A stretch of DNA of 64,000 nucleotides, taken from positions 1 to 64,000 of the forward strand of contig NZ_JAFCJT010000030.1 in NCBI RefSeq assembly GCF_018130785.1. Direction: 5' to 3'. Every line of letters begins with the position of its first letter. The first letter of the stretch is position 1. The stretch is from Bradyrhizobium liaoningense (GTDB lineage: Bacteria > Pseudomonadota > Alphaproteobacteria > Rhizobiales > Xanthobacteraceae). Of the stretch, positions 32,958 to 40,981 are shown piece by piece. The translations under genes and the position numbers were made by a program. A model generated the notes under the pieces. It was not told the DNA's origin, made no database searches, and saw only the letters and a list, made by a program, of their open reading frames with translations.

Positions 32958-33611
32958 TCATCCTGGCTGCACGCCACCTACCTTTCCGATGAAGTTGCCG
33001 GCGACGCTGAGCGAACCGTCAGCGAGCGCGAGCGGCAGCGCGGCGAGACGCCGCGGCGCCGGCCCGAACACGACCTGCGCGCCCTCGCGGGGATCGTATT
33101 CGGAGTTGTGACACATGCACTTGAACACCTCCTTGTCGCCGACATCGCTCTTGACCCAGGCGGTGACGGGACAGCCGGCATGCGAGCAGATCGCCGAATA
33201 GGCCAGGATGCCGTCGACGGCGCGCGCGCGGGTCTTCTCGTCGAGCTCGGCGGGATCAAGCCGGATGATCAGGATCTCGTTGAGCCGCGAGGCGCTGCGC
33301 ACCACCGATGTGTTGGGATCCTTCGGCCAGGCATGGACCGGCGGTCCGCCGGCCGGGAGATCGGCCGCGGTGATGAGCTTTCCCTCCTTGTCGCCTTCGG
33401 AGAAGACGAGGAGATCACCCTTCTGCGGACGTTCGTCGGAGCCTGGCGGATCCTCGCCCGCGCGCGCCTGCGTGGAACAACCAAGGCAGGCGGTCGTGGC
33501 GAGCGCGCCAAGCAGCAGCGTCCGCCGCGTCTGTTCTGTGCCCGCGTCGACTTCAGGTTCCGCGGTGCTCTCTGACGATGAGGGAGTGGTGTTGAATGAT
33601 GCGCGCGACAT
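32958..33611 (-). CDS. Exported Rieske (2Fe-2S) protein paired with a PQQ dehydrogenase
   Basis: About 217 residues from ATG 33611. A twin-arginine signal (TRRTLLLGALATTACLGCS) also ends in a lipobox-like LGCS. Cluster ligands are C142-x-H144 (CSHAGC) and C165-x2-H168 (CMCHNSEYD), with C147 and C167 placed for the usual disulfide. It is exported folded and probably anchored by lipid. The PQQ dehydrogenase gene follows 117 bases downstream, so the Rieske protein may be its electron acceptor. Longer upstream starts are possible but would bury the Tat signal. Confidence 0.85.
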   Translation of the reverse strand: MSRASFNTTPSSSESTAEPEVDAGTEQTRRTLLLGALATTACLGCSTQARAGEDPPGSDERPQKGDLLVFSEGDKEGKLITAADLPAGGPPVHAWPKDPNTSVVRSASRLNEILIIRLDPAELDEKTRARAVDGILAYSAICSHAGCPVTAWVKSDVGDKEVFKCMCHNSEYDPREGAQVVFGPAPRRLAALPLALADGSLSVAGNFIGKVGGVQPG

Positions 33612-33728
33612 GCACGCCAGCAGGCGCTGGAACTCTGCCGAAAAAAAGGCGGAGAATTGGCGCCGCAGCGCATCAATATGTCTTTGCTCGCTTTGGTTGA
33701 ACGCAAGTGAATGCATTCCAGCGCATAT

Positions 33729-33740
33729 TTGCAATTGCAA
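33729..33740. promoter_or_regulatory. 12-bp perfect palindrome upstream of the Rieske gene
   Basis: TTGCAATTGCAA, 118 bases before the Rieske start. Similar in halves to FNR/FixK sites (TTGN...NCAA) but two bases shorter, so it is not a standard box. Confidence 0.35.
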
Positions 33741-33875
33741 CGTCACGTCGCGCGATCGGCATGATGATTTTGCAGATCAGACCGATGATGCGGGAATTGG
33801 TGCAACGCGTTACTGGCTGCGCAGCGCAACCTCGAAGCGATACAACTGTACGTTTTACAGGCAGGCTTGCTGCCG

Positions 33876-34340
33876 TCAGGACCGGAGCACGTGACGCGGC
33901 GCAGCGATGCGGCCAGCGATGGTCGCCGACGCCATCTCAAAACTGTCGGCGATACGACGCGCCTTGTCGATGAAGAGTGCTGCCGCCGGCGGCGGGCAGA
34001 CCTCGCGCGCGGTCTGTTCGAACAGATCGAGCCAGCGGTCGAAATGATCGCCGACGAGCCTGAGCGGCACATGCGCCCGCATCGGCGAACCATGATAGCG
34101 GCCGCTCATCAGCACGACCGATGACCAGAAATCCTTCAGCTTGGCGAGATGCTCGTCCCAATTCTGCACGATCGCAAAAACCGGCCCCAGCAGCGCATCC
34201 TCGCGCACGCGTCCGTAGAAGCGGGTGACGAGTTCCCCGATCATCTCCTCGGTGATCCCGGTGCGCTCGATCGCATCCTGGGTCAGCAGGTTCCGCCGCG
34301 CGGCCGCCGCCTCGCGCTCGGCCTTCAGTCGATCCGACAT
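33876..34340 (-). CDS. Group III truncated haemoglobin
   Basis: 154 residues from ATG 34340. The globin helices are visible: an early FYGRVREDALLGPVF (B/C region), WDEHLAKLKDFWSSV, and the conserved YHGSPMRAHVPL segment of group III proteins, whose His is a candidate haem ligand. Group III globins bind oxygen or nitric oxide and often occur in microaerobic, denitrifying or plant-associated bacteria. Longer starts at 34388 and 34460 exist but add no globin sequence. Confidence 0.88.
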   Translation of the reverse strand: MSDRLKAEREAAAARRNLLTQDAIERTGITEEMIGELVTRFYGRVREDALLGPVFAIVQNWDEHLAKLKDFWSSVVLMSGRYHGSPMRAHVPLRLVGDHFDRWLDLFEQTAREVCPPPAAALFIDKARRIADSFEMASATIAGRIAAPRHVLRS

Positions 34341-34475
34341 GTCCTTCGCTATCCGTTCCGTTGTTCCCGCAGGCCGCCCGTTCGACATTGTCGGGCCAAT
34401 TGCGCGCGGCGTCTTTGTCGCAGCGCAAATTGCGGGGATCGGGCGGCGGATGCCGAGCACCCGCCGCCCGCGCCA

Positions 34476-35327
34476 TCAGGCGCTATAGGTGTAGAAGCCC
34501 TGCCCGGTCTTGCGGCCGAGATGGCCGGCATCGACCATTTCCTTGAGCAAGGGAGCCGGACGGTATTTGGGGTCGTTGAAGCCCTTATAGAAGACCTCCA
34601 TCACCGAAAGCATGGTGTCGAGCCCGACGAGATCGGCGAGCGCCAGCGGCCCGATCGGATGGTTGCAGCCGAGCTTCATGCCGGCATCGATCTCCTCGGC
34701 GGTTGCGATCCCTTCCTGGAGCGCGAAGATCGCCTCGTTGATCATCGGGCACAGGATGCGGTTGACGGCAAAGCCCGGGCTGTTCTTCGCAGTGATCGCC
34801 ACCTTGCCGACCCGCTTGGCGAAATCCATCGCCTTGGCATGGGTGTCGTCGGAGGTCTGCAGGCCGCGGATGAGCTCGAGCAGCGCCATCACCGGCACCG
34901 GGTTGAAGAAGTGCATGCCGATGAAGCGGTCGGGACGATCGGTCGCGGCGGCAAGCTTTGTGATCGAGATCGACGAGGTATTGGTCGCGAGCAGCGTGCG
35001 CGGCGACAGCGTGGCGCAGAGATCCTTCAGGATCTTGACCTTGAGCTCCTCGTTCTCGGTCGCGGCCTCGATGACGAGGTCGCAATCGGCGAGCTTCGCG
35101 CGGTCGGTGGTGCCGGTGATGCGCTTGAGCGTGGCGTCGCGGTCGGCCGCCGACATCTTCTCCTTCTTGACCAGGCGCTCGAGGCTGCCCCCGACGGTCG
35201 AAATCCCGCGGTTCACCGCCGCATCGGAAATGTCGACCATCACGACCGAGAGCCCGGCCGCGGCACATATCTGCGCGATGCCGTTCCCCATGGTCCCTGC
35301 CCCGATGATGCCAACGGTGTTGATCAT
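34476..35327 (-). CDS. 3-hydroxybutyryl-CoA dehydrogenase
   Basis: 283-residue cytoplasmic NAD(P)-dependent enzyme oxidising 3-hydroxyacyl-CoA (or reducing acetoacetyl-CoA). The N-terminal Rossmann motif is GIIGAGTMGNGIAQ. The family hallmark GMHFFNPVPVM contains the catalytic His, and the C-terminal domain ends with GRKTGQGFYTY. Full length for HbdA/PaaH types. It stands alone, so a role in polyhydroxybutyrate or aromatic-acid metabolism cannot be chosen. Confidence 0.93.
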   Translation of the reverse strand: MINTVGIIGAGTMGNGIAQICAAAGLSVVMVDISDAAVNRGISTVGGSLERLVKKEKMSAADRDATLKRITGTTDRAKLADCDLVIEAATENEELKVKILKDLCATLSPRTLLATNTSSISITKLAAATDRPDRFIGMHFFNPVPVMALLELIRGLQTSDDTHAKAMDFAKRVGKVAITAKNSPGFAVNRILCPMINEAIFALQEGIATAEEIDAGMKLGCNHPIGPLALADLVGLDTMLSVMEVFYKGFNDPKYRPAPLLKEMVDAGHLGRKTGQGFYTYSA

Positions 35328-35591
35328 TGCTTCACATCCTTCTCATCCTGCGGTCCGCGCCAGCTCCGGCCCGGCCCCATTGTTCCTGCATCAGGGTCTA
35401 GCACCGCCACCTCGCGGGAGCGACCCGATCCTGTCCCTTCCTTAAAGCATCCAAGGCGGGAATAAAGCCGCCTTTGGGTTGCGAAACGGCACGATTTGGC
35501 GGTCTGACAGGCGGTTTTCCCGAATTTGCGCGTGCTCTACCCCCGAGCGCTTTTCACCGGGGACGGCTGAGCCCGGCCCGTTCGGACCGCC

Positions 35592-35605
35592 TTGATCTAC
35601 ATCAA
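35592..35605. promoter_or_regulatory. FixK/FNR-type box
   Basis: TTGATCTACATCAA matches the consensus TTGAT-N4-ATCAA exactly. It lies in the 404-base gap between the 3-hydroxybutyryl-CoA dehydrogenase start (35327) and pstS (35732), 127 bases before pstS. I see nothing else definable in this gap. The box predicts low-oxygen control of a flanking gene, more likely pstS by distance. Confidence 0.7.
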
Positions 35606-35731
35606 TCGGACGATGCGGTGGTCGCTAACGGTGTGGTGTAATTGATGCGCAATGGCCAGCGCGAATGCCTCGCGACGCTATTGTGACATAGCCCACATCA
35701 GCCTCGTGCCCCACCTGTTAGCGTCGCGCAA

Positions 35732-36787
35732 ATGAAAAAGCATATTGCACTTCCCGTCATCCTCACCGTTCTGCTCATCGCCACGCAGGGCTTGGCAGCC
35801 GAGACCAAAGGAGCCGGCTCAACCTTCGTTTCGCCCGTGATGGCGAAATGGATCGACGCATACAAGACGAAGACCGGCAACACCGTCAGCTATCAAGCGG
35901 TCGGGTCGAGCATCGGCGTCGGCCTGATCAAGAAAGAGGCCGTCGACTTCGGCGCAAGCGACATGCCACTTGATCCCAAGGAGCTGGACAGGCTCGGCAT
36001 GATGCAATTCCCGATCGTGATCGGGGGCGTCGTGCCGGTCGTCAATATCGATGGGGTCAGGCCCGGCCAGATCCGCTTCACCGGCCAGATGCTCGCCGAC
36101 ATCTATCTCGGCAAGCTGAAATCATGGAACGATCCGGCCATTCGCGCGATCAACCCCGACATCAGGCTACCGAACATTGCGATCACGGTGGTTCATCGCA
36201 TCGACGGATCCGGCACGACGTTCAACTGGTCGAACTACCTCTCGAAGGTCAGCCCGCAGTGGAAGACGAGCGTCGGCGAAGGCACCTCGGTCGAGTGGCC
36301 GCTTGGTCTCGGCGGCAAGGGCAATGACGGCGTCGCCTCGCTCGTCAGCCTCGTTCCCGGCGCGATCGGCTATCTCGAATACACCTACGCGCTGCAACGG
36401 CTGGATAGAATCTCGTTTGGCGTCGTGCAGAACAGCGCCGGCAATTTCGTCGTCCCCGACGCCGCATCGTTCCAGGCAGCGGCCTCGAGCGCGGACTGGA
36501 ACGCAGAGAAGGACTTCCACCTCGTGCTCACCAACGCGCCCGGCGAAGACGCCTACCCCATCACAGCCACGACCTTCGTGCTGATGCCGAAGGCGCCGAA
36601 ATCCGAGGAACGATCGGCAGCGGCCATCGACTTCATCCGCTGGTCGCTGGAGAACGGAAAGTCCCAGGCCGAGACGCTCAATTACGTGCCGCTGCCGACC
36701 GCCCTGGTCGATCAGATCGAGCGCTACTGGCAGCAGAGCATCGAGACACCCCCCACGGTCTCGGCCTCGGCTAACGTCAAGCGCTGA
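35732..36787 (+). CDS. pstS: Phosphate ABC transporter substrate-binding protein PstS, solitary
   Basis: 351 residues. Signal peptide ends TQGLAAET. Phosphate-binding signatures are GAGSTFVSPVMAKW near residue 27, DFGASDMPL, and HRIDGSGTTFNWSNYL. Normal length for PstS. No pstC, pstA, pstB or phoU follows, so it would have to serve a transporter encoded elsewhere. I found no Pho box (CTGTCAT repeats) upstream; instead a FixK-type box is present. Confidence 0.92.
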   Translation: MKKHIALPVILTVLLIATQGLAAETKGAGSTFVSPVMAKWIDAYKTKTGNTVSYQAVGSSIGVGLIKKEAVDFGASDMPLDPKELDRLGMMQFPIVIGGVVPVVNIDGVRPGQIRFTGQMLADIYLGKLKSWNDPAIRAINPDIRLPNIAITVVHRIDGSGTTFNWSNYLSKVSPQWKTSVGEGTSVEWPLGLGGKGNDGVASLVSLVPGAIGYLEYTYALQRLDRISFGVVQNSAGNFVVPDAASFQAAASSADWNAEKDFHLVLTNAPGEDAYPITATTFVLMPKAPKSEERSAAAIDFIRWSLENGKSQAETLNYVPLPTALVDQIERYWQQSIETPPTVSASANVKR

Positions 36788-36804
36788 AGCTTGGACGAGC
36801 GGCC

Positions 36805-36836
36805 GTCATGCCCGGGCCTGTCCCGGGCATCCACGT
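36805..36836. repeat. Half copy of the dispersed palindromic repeat (E)
   Basis: GTCATGCCCGGGCCTGTCCCGGGCATCCACG; the inner CCCGGGCCTGTCCCGGG can form a hairpin that may end the pstS transcript. Confidence 0.6.
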
Positions 36837-36967
36837 TCCTTGTGCCAGCCACGCGACCCCGATCCTTCTGGAAATCTCGCCGTGAATCGTGATTTAGTCC
36901 CGCGAAAGGCCTGTTGCCGGCTCGCAGCGGCGAGAACGCGCGAAGGTCCAAGACCGGGGACTTTCGA

Positions 36968-37333
36968 ATGGACGTGATCATCTACCACAATCCCGACTGC
37001 GGCACGTCGCGTAGTGCGCCTGCCACGATCAGGAGTGCCGGCATCGAGCCGCACGTGGTCGAATATTTGAAGACGCCACCCTCGCGAGCCTTGTTGCAGC
37101 AGTCCATCGCGCGCATGGGGATTTCGGTGCGCGAGGCGGTCCGCGAAGAGGCGGCGCCCTATGCGCAGCTCGGGCTCGACAACCCGGCACTGACGGATGA
37201 CCAGCTGCTCGAAGCGATGATGGTACATCCGATCCTGATCAACAGGCCGATCGTGGTGACCCCGAACAACGTCAGACTTTGCCGCCCTTCGGATCTGGTG
37301 CTTCATCCGACGCCGAAGCGTTCGGCCGGATGA
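36968..37333 (+). CDS. arsC: Arsenate reductase (glutaredoxin type)
   Basis: 121 residues. The catalytic motif HNPDCGTSR at residues 7-15 holds the nucleophilic Cys; the thioredoxin-like fold continues with EYLKTPPS and the conserved HPILINRPIVV and R(P)SD...VL segments. It reduces arsenate to arsenite with glutathione and glutaredoxin. No arsenite pump or ArsR is adjacent. The stop overlaps the tupB-like start (ATGA), which is unusual company for arsC. Confidence 0.92.
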   Translation: MDVIIYHNPDCGTSRSAPATIRSAGIEPHVVEYLKTPPSRALLQQSIARMGISVREAVREEAAPYAQLGLDNPALTDDQLLEAMMVHPILINRPIVVTPNNVRLCRPSDLVLHPTPKRSAG

Positions 37334-38028
37334 ACGACTTCGCGCGATCCATCGGCGCCGCGTTCACCCTGATCGGCGAAGCCGACGCCGAGCTGCTCGG
37401 CATCGTCGCGCTGTCGGTGCGTGTCAGCCTGACCGCCGGCATCGTCGCGCTGCTGATCGGCGCGCCGTTCGGGGCCCTGCTCGCGATCACCCGATTCCGC
37501 GGGCGGCAGGTCGTCATCGTGCTGACCAATGCGCTGCTCGGCCTTCCGCCGGTCGTGGTCGGGCTTGCGCTCTATCTTCTGCTGTCGCGGTCCGGCCCGC
37601 TGGGAGCGGCCGGACTGTTGTTCACGCCGACCGCCATGGTGATCGCGCAGACACTGCTCGCGACCCCGATCGTGGTCGCGCTGGTGCACCGGCCGGCGAG
37701 CCTCCTTTGGGCGGAGTATGGCGACCTCGCGCGGATCGACGGACTATCGACGCTGCGCAGCATTGGCTTGCTGTTCGCGCTTGGCCGGACGTCGCTGCTG
37801 ACGGCTTTTCTCGCAGCTTTCGGGCGCGCGATCGCCGAGGTCGGCGCCATCATTATCGTCGGTGGCAACATCCGTGGCTTCACGCGTACGATGACGACGG
37901 CGATCGCGCTGGAAACCAGCAAGGGCGACCTGCCACTGGCCCTCGGGCTCGGACTGATCCTGCTCGCACTCAGCGTCGCGGTCTCGACCGTCGCCTTCCT
38001 GCTAGTGGGACGCGTTGGGGAAAAATAG
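37330..38028 (+). CDS. tupB: ABC transporter permease, tungstate type (TupB-like)
   Basis: 232-residue inner-membrane permease with five or six hydrophobic spans. The EAA-type loop is the DGLSTLRSIGLLFALGRTSL region, and AFGRAIAEVGAIIIVGGNIRG is characteristic of tungstate/molybdate permeases. It is translationally coupled to arsC and overlaps the convergent binding-protein gene by 27 bases at the 3' ends. No ATPase gene (tupC) is nearby. Confidence 0.85.
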   Translation: MNDFARSIGAAFTLIGEADAELLGIVALSVRVSLTAGIVALLIGAPFGALLAITRFRGRQVVIVLTNALLGLPPVVVGLALYLLLSRSGPLGAAGLLFTPTAMVIAQTLLATPIVVALVHRPASLLWAEYGDLARIDGLSTLRSIGLLFALGRTSLLTAFLAAFGRAIAEVGAIIIVGGNIRGFTRTMTTAIALETSKGDLPLALGLGLILLALSVAVSTVAFLLVGRVGEK

Positions 38029-38811
38029 CTGCTCGCCGCCGACCTTGTAGCCGGCGATCGCATCCTGCCCCTTCGGCGAGACCAGCCAGTCGATGAAGGC
38101 CTGTCCGTCCTTCGCCTTCACATTCGCATGCATCGCCGGATTCACCAGCATGACGCCGTACTGGTTGAAGAGCCGCTTGTCGCCTTCGGTCAGGACGGCA
38201 AGCTCGCCCCGGTTCTTGAATGACAGCCAGGTGCCGCGGTCCGACAGAAGATAGGCGTTCGACGACGAGGCCATGTTCAGCGCCGGACCCATGCCCTGGC
38301 CGATCTCGCGATACCAGCTGTCCTTGCCGGCACCGATATCGACGCCCGCTTCCTTCCACAATCTCAGCTCGGCCGCATGCGTGCCGGATTTGTCGCCGCG
38401 CGAGATGAAGGTTGCCTTTGTCGCCGCGATCTTGCGCAGCGCATCGGTGACGTCCTTGCCGCCGGCGATCCGCGCCGGATCGCTCTTCGGCCCGACGATG
38501 ATGAAGTCGTTGTACATCACGTCGAAGCGCTTCACGCCCTGCCCTTCGGACATGAACTTGTCCTCGGCAGGCCTGTCATGGACGAACACCACGTCGGCAT
38601 CGCCCCGCCGCCCGATGTCGAGGGCCTGGCCGGTGCCGACGGCGACGACTTTCACGTCGATGCCCTCAGCCTTCGAGAACAGCGGCAGCAGGTAACCGAA
38701 CAGACCCGACTGTTCCGTCGACGTCGTCGAGGCCACGGTGATGCTGCGATCCTGCGCGTAAGCGCTCGTCGACCAGAGCAGAACCGCTGCGATGGCGGCA
38801 AGCTTCCTCAT
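38002..38811 (-). CDS. tupA: Tungstate ABC transporter substrate-binding protein (TupA-like)
   Basis: 269 residues with a signal peptide (cleavage at SAYAQD). The family motif VASTTSTEQSGLF begins the mature domain and binds the oxyanion; DVVFVHDRPAEDKF and RGDKSGTHAAELRLW are also typical of TupA. It delivers tungstate to the TupB permease, which is encoded convergently on the other strand with overlapping ends. Tungstate or molybdate supply would suit the molybdenum hydroxylases in the window. Confidence 0.88.
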   Translation of the reverse strand: MRKLAAIAAVLLWSTSAYAQDRSITVASTTSTEQSGLFGYLLPLFSKAEGIDVKVVAVGTGQALDIGRRGDADVVFVHDRPAEDKFMSEGQGVKRFDVMYNDFIIVGPKSDPARIAGGKDVTDALRKIAATKATFISRGDKSGTHAAELRLWKEAGVDIGAGKDSWYREIGQGMGPALNMASSSNAYLLSDRGTWLSFKNRGELAVLTEGDKRLFNQYGVMLVNPAMHANVKAKDGQAFIDWLVSPKGQDAIAGYKVGGEQLFFPNASH

Positions 38812-38965
38812 TGCGTCGTCCTCATATCGGATGTCGGGTGTTCGAAATTACTCCGGGCGAACAGCGCGGGGAACCCCGACGATCGGCCCACCTGGTGGAG
38901 CCACTGATTAGGAACGCCGTCTCCATGGGCAGGTTGTCACGAAGGTAGACCCCACGGAGAATCCC

Positions 38966-39235
38966 ATGAAGAAGATCATTTTTGCATCCGCCTGCATCAT
39001 GGCGCTGGCAACCGGTGGCGCTTTCGCACAGACGCAGCCCGCCCCGGGCGCTTCCAGTCAGGGCGAGGTCGGTCAATCGTCGCGGGGTCCGGCGACCAAG
39101 GGCATGACGACGGGCAAGGCGTCGAACATGCAGAACGAGGCCGGCAACAGCAAGGGCACGCAGCCTCCGAGCGCAGGCGGCAGCAACACCAACAACATGG
39201 GCAGCCAGGCCGGCGGCGCCGGCTCCGGGAAGTAG
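38966..39235 (+). CDS. Small exported Gly/Ser/Asn-rich protein
   Basis: 89 residues. Signal peptide ends GGAFAQT; the mature part is low-complexity and lacks Cys (for example GQSSRGPATKGMTTGK). Probably disordered. No family assigned. It resembles other small exported proteins common in Bradyrhizobium. Confidence 0.65.
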   Translation: MKKIIFASACIMALATGGAFAQTQPAPGASSQGEVGQSSRGPATKGMTTGKASNMQNEAGNSKGTQPPSAGGSNTNNMGSQAGGAGSGK

Positions 39236-39352
39236 GCCGCCAGCGCTCCGAAATCTCGAGGGGGGATGATCGTCCCCTCATAAGGGTTTTCGCGCATACG
39301 CTCGCATTGATGCATTTCGAATGAAGGATGCAACACAGCTGGCGTTGCAATC

Positions 39353-40918
39353 GTGGATCGTCCGAAAGCGCGACACTCGGGCGCGTCGCCCTCTCCCGCG
39401 TGGTGGGCGCACGGATGTTCTGCAATTGGTCCCACCAACATTGACATCGATGTGACGGCCGGGGCAGTTTTTTGCATTGCTGGCGAATCAGCGATTGCCT
39501 CACGCCGAGTACCTCTTGGACAACTCCCTGTGCTTTCGAGACTGATATCGTTGCTGCGCCGCATTCCTGCGGTGAAATGGGCGTTCACCCGACTTCGGCC
39601 CTTGCCGCACGGCAGCAGCATCGACGTCGCGCCGATCGTGGCAAGTGATTCTCCCGCAATCGTTGCCGACATCGCAGAAGCTGTTCCGGCTCCCGACAGC
39701 AGCAGCTCTCACCCGCTGTGCGATGACACCGAGATCTCCGTTGCGACTCCGGTCGCCGAAGATGGCACCGCTATCTTTGTCATCTCGGAGGGCCCGTCTG
39801 CAGCGCCAACTGATATCGCCGTCATCGACGATTCATCCTTGGACGCGCCGACAGAGGTCGAGCCGGTCGTCGAAGAGGTTTCGGTCTCGTCAGTCGAGGT
39901 GGAGAGCGAGGCAGTTGATGCTCCCGAGCTCGTCAGCAACGAGCCGCCTGCGGAGTTCCAGACCGACGTTGCATCCGTCGTCGTAGAAGAGACTGCGGTC
40001 CCCCTCGTCGAGATCGAGAGCGAAGCGGTCGATACTCCCGAGCTCGTCAGCAGTGACCCGCCTGCGGAACTCCCGGCGGACGTGGAACCCGTCATCGTTG
40101 AAGAGGCGCGGGTCGCGCCAGTCGAGGCCGAGAGCCTGCAGGCCAACGCTCCCGGGCCCGTCATCAGCAGCGATACATCTCCCGAACTCTCGACCGAGGA
40201 GGAGCTTGCCGTCGTAGAGGAGACGCTGGTCTCGTCGATCGACATCGACATCGCTCCGGCTGATGCCCCTGTTCTCGCCGTCAACGACGATACCTCCTCT
40301 GACGTCGCTGCTGTTGAGTCGGCTGTCGTGGAGGACTCGTGTGCCGCGCTTGCGGACAGCGAAGTCTCGGCGGAGGACGTCTCCGGGAGCAGCATCGACA
40401 GCACGCTCTCCCCCATCGTCGCAATCGAGATCGAGCCGGCCCCGGCCAACGATCCTGGCCCGATAGCACCGATCGCCGCGGAGGGTTCCTCTGCCGACGC
40501 ACCGAGCGTCGTCACGCAGGTCGCGCCGGAGCCGGTCCTCTCGTCTCCCGCTCCGGTGATCCCCGGCGCGCCGAAGACGCGCGCGAAGGTCGTGGAACCC
40601 CTCGACCGCGCCACGCTGATCCGGCAACGCTGGACGGAGACCGGGATCAGGATGTGGAATCCGCGGCTTCACGGTGCCGGCGATGCCACGCTGAACATCC
40701 AGGGCCGCGTCGAGTTGCTGCCGCCCGCGCCCGGCGAGACCATGCCACGTTACGACAAGCTCGAATTCAGGATGCTGGGCGGGCAGATCGTCTGCGAGGG
40801 CGTCGTCGTCGAGGCGCCTCCGTCGGCGGGTCAGCGCAGCTTTACCCGGCTCGCCGAGCCGCGTAACCCCGACCGGCCCCGCGAACCGCTACGGGAACGC
40901 CAGGCCGCTCTCGCCTGA
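39353..40918 (+). CDS. Acidic repeat protein of unknown function
   Basis: Up to 521 residues from a GTG at 39353; the true start may be further in. Residues about 170-360 consist of five imperfect tandem repeats of 37-39 residues, very rich in Glu, Val, Ser and Pro, probably disordered. A conserved C-terminal domain of about 100 residues follows (TLIRQRWTETGIRMWNPRLHG, then IQGRVELLPPAPGETMPRYD). The charged repeat region could act as a spacer. No membrane anchor or clear signal peptide is seen. Unknown family. Confidence 0.65.
   Translation: MDRPKARHSGASPSPAWWAHGCSAIGPTNIDIDVTAGAVFCIAGESAIASRRVPLGQLPVLSRLISLLRRIPAVKWAFTRLRPLPHGSSIDVAPIVASDSPAIVADIAEAVPAPDSSSSHPLCDDTEISVATPVAEDGTAIFVISEGPSAAPTDIAVIDDSSLDAPTEVEPVVEEVSVSSVEVESEAVDAPELVSNEPPAEFQTDVASVVVEETAVPLVEIESEAVDTPELVSSDPPAELPADVEPVIVEEARVAPVEAESLQANAPGPVISSDTSPELSTEEELAVVEETLVSSIDIDIAPADAPVLAVNDDTSSDVAAVESAVVEDSCAALADSEVSAEDVSGSSIDSTLSPIVAIEIEPAPANDPGPIAPIAAEGSSADAPSVVTQVAPEPVLSSPAPVIPGAPKTRAKVVEPLDRATLIRQRWTETGIRMWNPRLHGAGDATLNIQGRVELLPPAPGETMPRYDKLEFRMLGGQIVCEGVVVEAPPSAGQRSFTRLAEPRNPDRPREPLRERQAALA
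39860..40429 (+). repeat. Five coding tandem repeats of about 38 codons
   Basis: Repeat starts at 39860, 39971, 40085, 40202 and 40316 (spacing 111, 114, 117, 114 bases). Each begins with (E/A)xxVVE(E/D) and continues with a variable VE-rich segment, then (A/T)PxLV and a Ser/Asp/Pro tail. The first two are the most alike, and the last has diverged. Confidence 0.7.
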
Positions 40919-40981
40919 CCCTTGTCCTCTGTGAGCATGCCCGCCATATGCTAAGCTGACGCCCTGGACATGGGAGGCCGC

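Noticed and set aside
34415..34428. Possible FixK box TTGTCGCAGCGCAA upstream of the truncated haemoglobin
   Set aside because: The fourth base is T where the consensus needs A or C, and symmetry is poor; below the level I would report.
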